From an uncultured Clostridia bacterium (lineage in GTDB: Bacteria; Bacillota; Clostridia; TANB77; CAG-508), in contig CANQAH010000005.1 of NCBI GenBank assembly GCA_947588885.1, positions 1 through 46,499 on the forward strand: 46,499 nucleotides of DNA, read 5' to 3'. Shown in pieces: positions 44,320 through 46,499 of the stretch; position 1 is the stretch's first letter, and each line of letters starts with the position of its first letter. The notes beneath the pieces are model-generated. The model saw only the letters and a program-made list of their open reading frames with translations, ran no database searches and was not told where the DNA came from. Made by a program: the position numbers and the translations under genes.

Positions 44320-44700
44320 TTAAATTATCGTCAGGATACCACGTGCCCACTGCGGAATCAAAGGTCCACCTTGCGCAGCAGGGCGACGCGCGTCAGCGCG
44401 AAGCCAAAGCAAAATGGGACGCTTAACGGCAATCGTTGCGATCAGGGAAAACATACCGCATGTGATGATGATGAACATACTAGCACTAGGTGCAAGCAAT
44501 TCAATACCCACAGCAACTATGATGCCCAGAAAGGCAACAACCCACGCCATACGCGACCGCATGAAGATAGCTACAGCGATTGCACCGAATGTGACTAAAG
44601 CACAATACGAAGTAACCGCTTCACTTGCCGCAAAGACTGCGGTAAAGAATGGAGAGAGGATTGAAAACAACCCCAAAAACAAAGCTGCAAAAATAATCAT
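44320..44700 (-). CDS. Small GC-rich membrane protein, unknown function
   Basis: 126 residues; ATG 44700 has AGGAGGTG 4 bases upstream and a good promoter. Four hydrophobic segments (~1-25, 28-46, 50-70, 73-92), then a basic, Ala/Arg-rich tail (RADARRPAAQGG). Composition is striking: one 60-base line (44341-44400) is about 68% GC inside a <30% GC genome, while its promoter and terminator are AT-rich. The gene therefore looks imported and fitted with local signals. Open frames on the other strand lack ribosome binding sites. No family recognised; holin- or transporter-fragment-like topology is possible. Confidence 0.65.
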   Translation of the reverse strand: MIIFAALFLGLFSILSPFFTAVFAASEAVTSYCALVTFGAIAVAIFMRSRMAWVVAFLGIIVAVGIELLAPSASMFIIITCGMFSLIATIAVKRPILLWLRADARRPAAQGGPLIPQWARGILTII

Positions 44701-44727
44701 AAAGCACCTCCTAAAATTGATAAAATA

Positions 44728-44756
44728 ATTATATCATAAATTTACATAAAACGCAA
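44728..44756 (-). promoter_or_regulatory. Promoter of the GC-rich membrane-protein gene
   Basis: Minus strand TTGCGT - 17 bases - TATAAT. Confidence 0.65.
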
Positions 44757-44767
44757 CAAATTAGATT

Positions 44768-44796
44768 TTGTTTATACAATAAAAATATGTTATAAT
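44768..44796 (+). promoter_or_regulatory. Promoter of the alkD-like gene, giving a leaderless mRNA
   Basis: TTGTTT - 17 bases - TATAAT. Transcription would start at about 44803, at the ATG (44804) itself. Divergent from the promoter at 44728-44756. Confidence 0.6.
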
Positions 44797-44803
44797 AAAC
44801 AAC

Positions 44804-45481
44804 ATGAAAAATAATATTAGAGAAAAAATATTTGAATTAGCAGATGAAAAATATAAAAAATTTCAATCAAGCCTATGTCCAAATACAAATAACATTATTG
44901 GAGTAAGAGTACCTATTTTAAGAAATTATGCAAAAGAATTAGTAAAAGATGATTTCAAAACTAATTTCGAAAAAATAGAATCTGATTATTATGAAGAAAT
45001 AATGCTTAAAGGAATGATGATTGGTTTAGCTAAAATGCCATTTGAAGAAAAATTGAAATATATAGAAAATTTTATACCATATATAGACAATTGGGCAATA
45101 TGTGATGTATTTGTTTCAGGATTAAAGGTAAGAGAGAAAGAAAAATTTTTTGAATTTATATTAAAATACTTATCAAATAATAACTCAGAGTTTGAAATTA
45201 GATTTGGCTTAGTATGTTTATTAAATTATTTTATAGATGAACAATATTTAGCAAAAATATTTGAAATAACAGATACAATCAATAGAGATGAATATTATGT
45301 TGAAATGGCAATTGCATGGCTAATTTCAATCTGCTATATAAATTTTCCAAATGAAACAACCAAATATCTTAAAGATAACAAACTAAGTAAATTTGCATAT
45401 AACAAATCAATACAGAAAATAATAGAATCAAGAAGGATTACAGAACAAGAAAAAGAAAAATTAAGAAAAATGAAAAGATAA
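44804..45481 (+). CDS. DNA alkylation repair protein (AlkD-like HEAT-repeat glycosylase)
   Basis: 225 residues. IIGVRVPILRNYAKEL, YIDNWAICDVF and FEIRFGLVCLL match the AlkD family, including the Trp, Asp and Arg that contact the lesion. AlkD removes bulky or cationic N3/N7-alkyl purines without base flipping. No ribosome binding site precedes the ATG and the promoter fits a leaderless transcript. Endonuclease IV follows after 15 bases, so the pair gives successive steps of base excision repair. Confidence 0.88.
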   Translation: MKNNIREKIFELADEKYKKFQSSLCPNTNNIIGVRVPILRNYAKELVKDDFKTNFEKIESDYYEEIMLKGMMIGLAKMPFEEKLKYIENFIPYIDNWAICDVFVSGLKVREKEKFFEFILKYLSNNNSEFEIRFGLVCLLNYFIDEQYLAKIFEITDTINRDEYYVEMAIAWLISICYINFPNETTKYLKDNKLSKFAYNKSIQKIIESRRITEQEKEKLRKMKR

Positions 45482-45496
45482 AAGGAAGGAAAATAT

Positions 45497-46330
45497 ATGT
45501 TAAAAATAGGATGTCATTTATCAGTATCTAAAGGATTTTATGAGATGGGGAAAGAAGCAGTTTCAATAAATGCTAATACAATACAATTTTTTACTAGAAA
45601 CCCAAGAGGTGGAGCTGCAAAACCAATAGATGAAGAAGATGTAAAAAAATTTAAACAGCTAGCTGAAGAAAATAAAATTGAAGTATTATTAGCTCATGCT
45701 CCATATACACTAAATGCATGTGCAGCAACCGAAGGACTTAGAGATTTTGCTAAAAATACAATGGAAGATGATTTAAAAAGAATGGAATATTTTCCAGGAA
45801 ATTATTATAATTTCCACCCAGGAAGCCATGTGGGACAAGGAGCAGAAGTTGGAATTGATTATATTATTAAAATGTTAAATGAAATTATAAAACCAGAGCA
45901 ACATACAAAAATTCTATTAGAAACTATGGCTGGAAAAGGAACAGAAATAGGAAGAAATTTTGAAGAGATAAAACAAATAATAGATGGAATTGAACTAAAA
46001 GATCATATAGGAGTTTGCCTTGATACATGCCATATTTTTGATGGTGGATATGATATAATTAATAATTTAGATAAAGTTATAGAAGAATTTGATAAAATAA
46101 TTGGACTTGAAAAATTATATGCAATTCATTTAAATGATAGTATGAATATTTTAGGTTCACACAAAGATAGGCATGCAAAAATAGGAGAAGGAAATATAGG
46201 ACTTGAAGCAATCACACGAATTATAAATCATCCTAAATTAAAAAATTTACCATTCTTTTTAGAAACTCCAAATGAATTAGAAGGTTATGGAAAAGAGATA
46301 GCTTTATTAAGAAGCAGATATAAGGAATAG
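45497..46330 (+). CDS. nfo: Deoxyribonuclease IV (AP endonuclease)
   Basis: 277 residues, usual length for Nfo. TIM-barrel metal ligands are visible in [54 protein letters not shown] and GEGNIG. It cuts the phosphodiester 5' to abasic sites using three zinc ions. AAAGGAAGG is 7 bases before the ATG. Co-transcribed with the AlkD-like gene. Confidence 0.96.
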   Translation: MLKIGCHLSVSKGFYEMGKEAVSINANTIQFFTRNPRGGAAKPIDEEDVKKFKQLAEENKIEVLLAHAPYTLNACAATEGLRDFAKNTMEDDLKRMEYFPGNYYNFHPGSHVGQGAEVGIDYIIKMLNEIIKPEQHTKILLETMAGKGTEIGRNFEEIKQIIDGIELKDHIGVCLDTCHIFDGGYDIINNLDKVIEEFDKIIGLEKLYAIHLNDSMNILGSHKDRHAKIGEGNIGLEAITRIINHPKLKNLPFFLETPNELEGYGKEIALLRSRYKE

Positions 46331-46379
46331 ACATAGCTTTTATAAGGATAAAGATAAATTATCATTAATATAGCTGAAA

Positions 46380-46412
46380 AAATATGCATTTCAATAAATG
46401 AAATGCATATTT
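46380..46412. terminator. Bidirectional terminator after nfo
   Basis: Perfect 14-bp stem AAATATGCATTTCA / TGAAATGCATATTT with loop ATAAA. Serves nfo and the converging partial gene. Confidence 0.8.
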
Positions 46413-46413
46413 T

Positions 46414-46499
46414 CTACTTAACATATAATTCTAGTTTTTCATTAGTTTCACTATTAATAAAAGTATATTTATGACCTTCGTCTATATCTGATTTTTCAA
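46414..46499 (-). CDS. C-terminal end of an unidentified protein (window edge)
   Basis: An open minus-strand frame from the edge to TAG 46416-46414 gives 27 residues ending SETNEKLELYVK. Its stop abuts the terminator shared with nfo, which supports a real gene. Too short to identify. Confidence 0.5.
   Translation of the reverse strand, partial: EKSDIDEGHKYTFINSETNEKLELYVK

Noticed and set aside
44296..44728. Two plus-strand open frames (100 and 104 residues) in the GC-rich island
   Set aside because: High GC removes stop codons in all frames. Only the minus-strand frame has a promoter, an AGGAGGTG site, a terminator and plausible membrane helices.

Overview
The window is about 46.5 kb of very AT-rich DNA (by eye roughly 27-30% GC) from a Bacillota genome, most likely a Clostridia-type anaerobe. 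This rests on gene content: WalR/WalK, RicT (YaaT), a Spo0E-like peptide, the paired M16-like proteins YmfF/YmfH, a two-cluster ferredoxin, rpsF-ssb-rpsR and rpsU-yqeY gene orders, strong AGGAGG-type ribosome binding sites and frequent TTG/GTG starts. No species call can be made from the sequence alone.

Layout. 1-800: 3' part of a dinD gene with candidate SOS boxes, then tRNA-Met(CAT), both on the minus strand. 1.2-2.1 kb: rplU-rpmA (minus) with a structured leader. 2.2-4.1 kb: membrane-anchored cyclophilin, a GH25 lysozyme with a disturbed 5' end, and a zinc-ribbon membrane protein. 4.4-5.5 kb: rpsF-ssb-rpsR. 5.9-8.7 kb: divergent class B PBP and rsmA. 8.9-27.4 kb: three giant genes, two surface proteins of about 1,700 residues and a GT84/GH94 cyclic beta-1,2-glucan-synthase-like enzyme of about 2,630 residues. 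27.4-35.4 kb: walR, then a compositionally foreign cell-wall-binding protein gene on the opposite strand, then walK-lepB-holB-ricT-mtaD-ferredoxin. 35.7-38.1 kb: accessory genes, namely an ImmA/IrrE-type protease overlapping a two-TM protein, and a membrane protein with a GAF-like C-terminus overlapping a 54-residue ORF. 38.2-42.8 kb: rpsU, yqeY, ymfF, ymfH, a Spo0E-like peptide and an MBL-fold hydrolase. 42.8-44.7 kb (minus): a frameshifted M15-peptidase/peptidoglycan-binding gene, a membrane-anchored protein and a strikingly GC-rich small membrane protein. 44.8-46.3 kb: an AlkD-like glycosylase and endonuclease IV, a base-excision-repair pair.

The most unusual structure is a dispersed, modular palindromic repeat found at eight intergenic loci. 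Module A is a 32-38 bp palindrome around AGGAAAGTGC; module B carries GGCTTCGCC and TTTGGCG arms; module C runs from GCGGAC to GTCCGC and comes with two unrelated interiors. Copies sit beside terminators, and one is nested inside a larger 225-bp inverted repeat. No CRISPR array, rRNA or intact transposase gene was seen.

Functionally, the window combines translation genes, cell-wall genes (PBP, lysozyme, WalRK, M15 peptidase, cell-wall-binding repeats), a large surface/glycan block and DNA repair genes, with small accessory modules in between.
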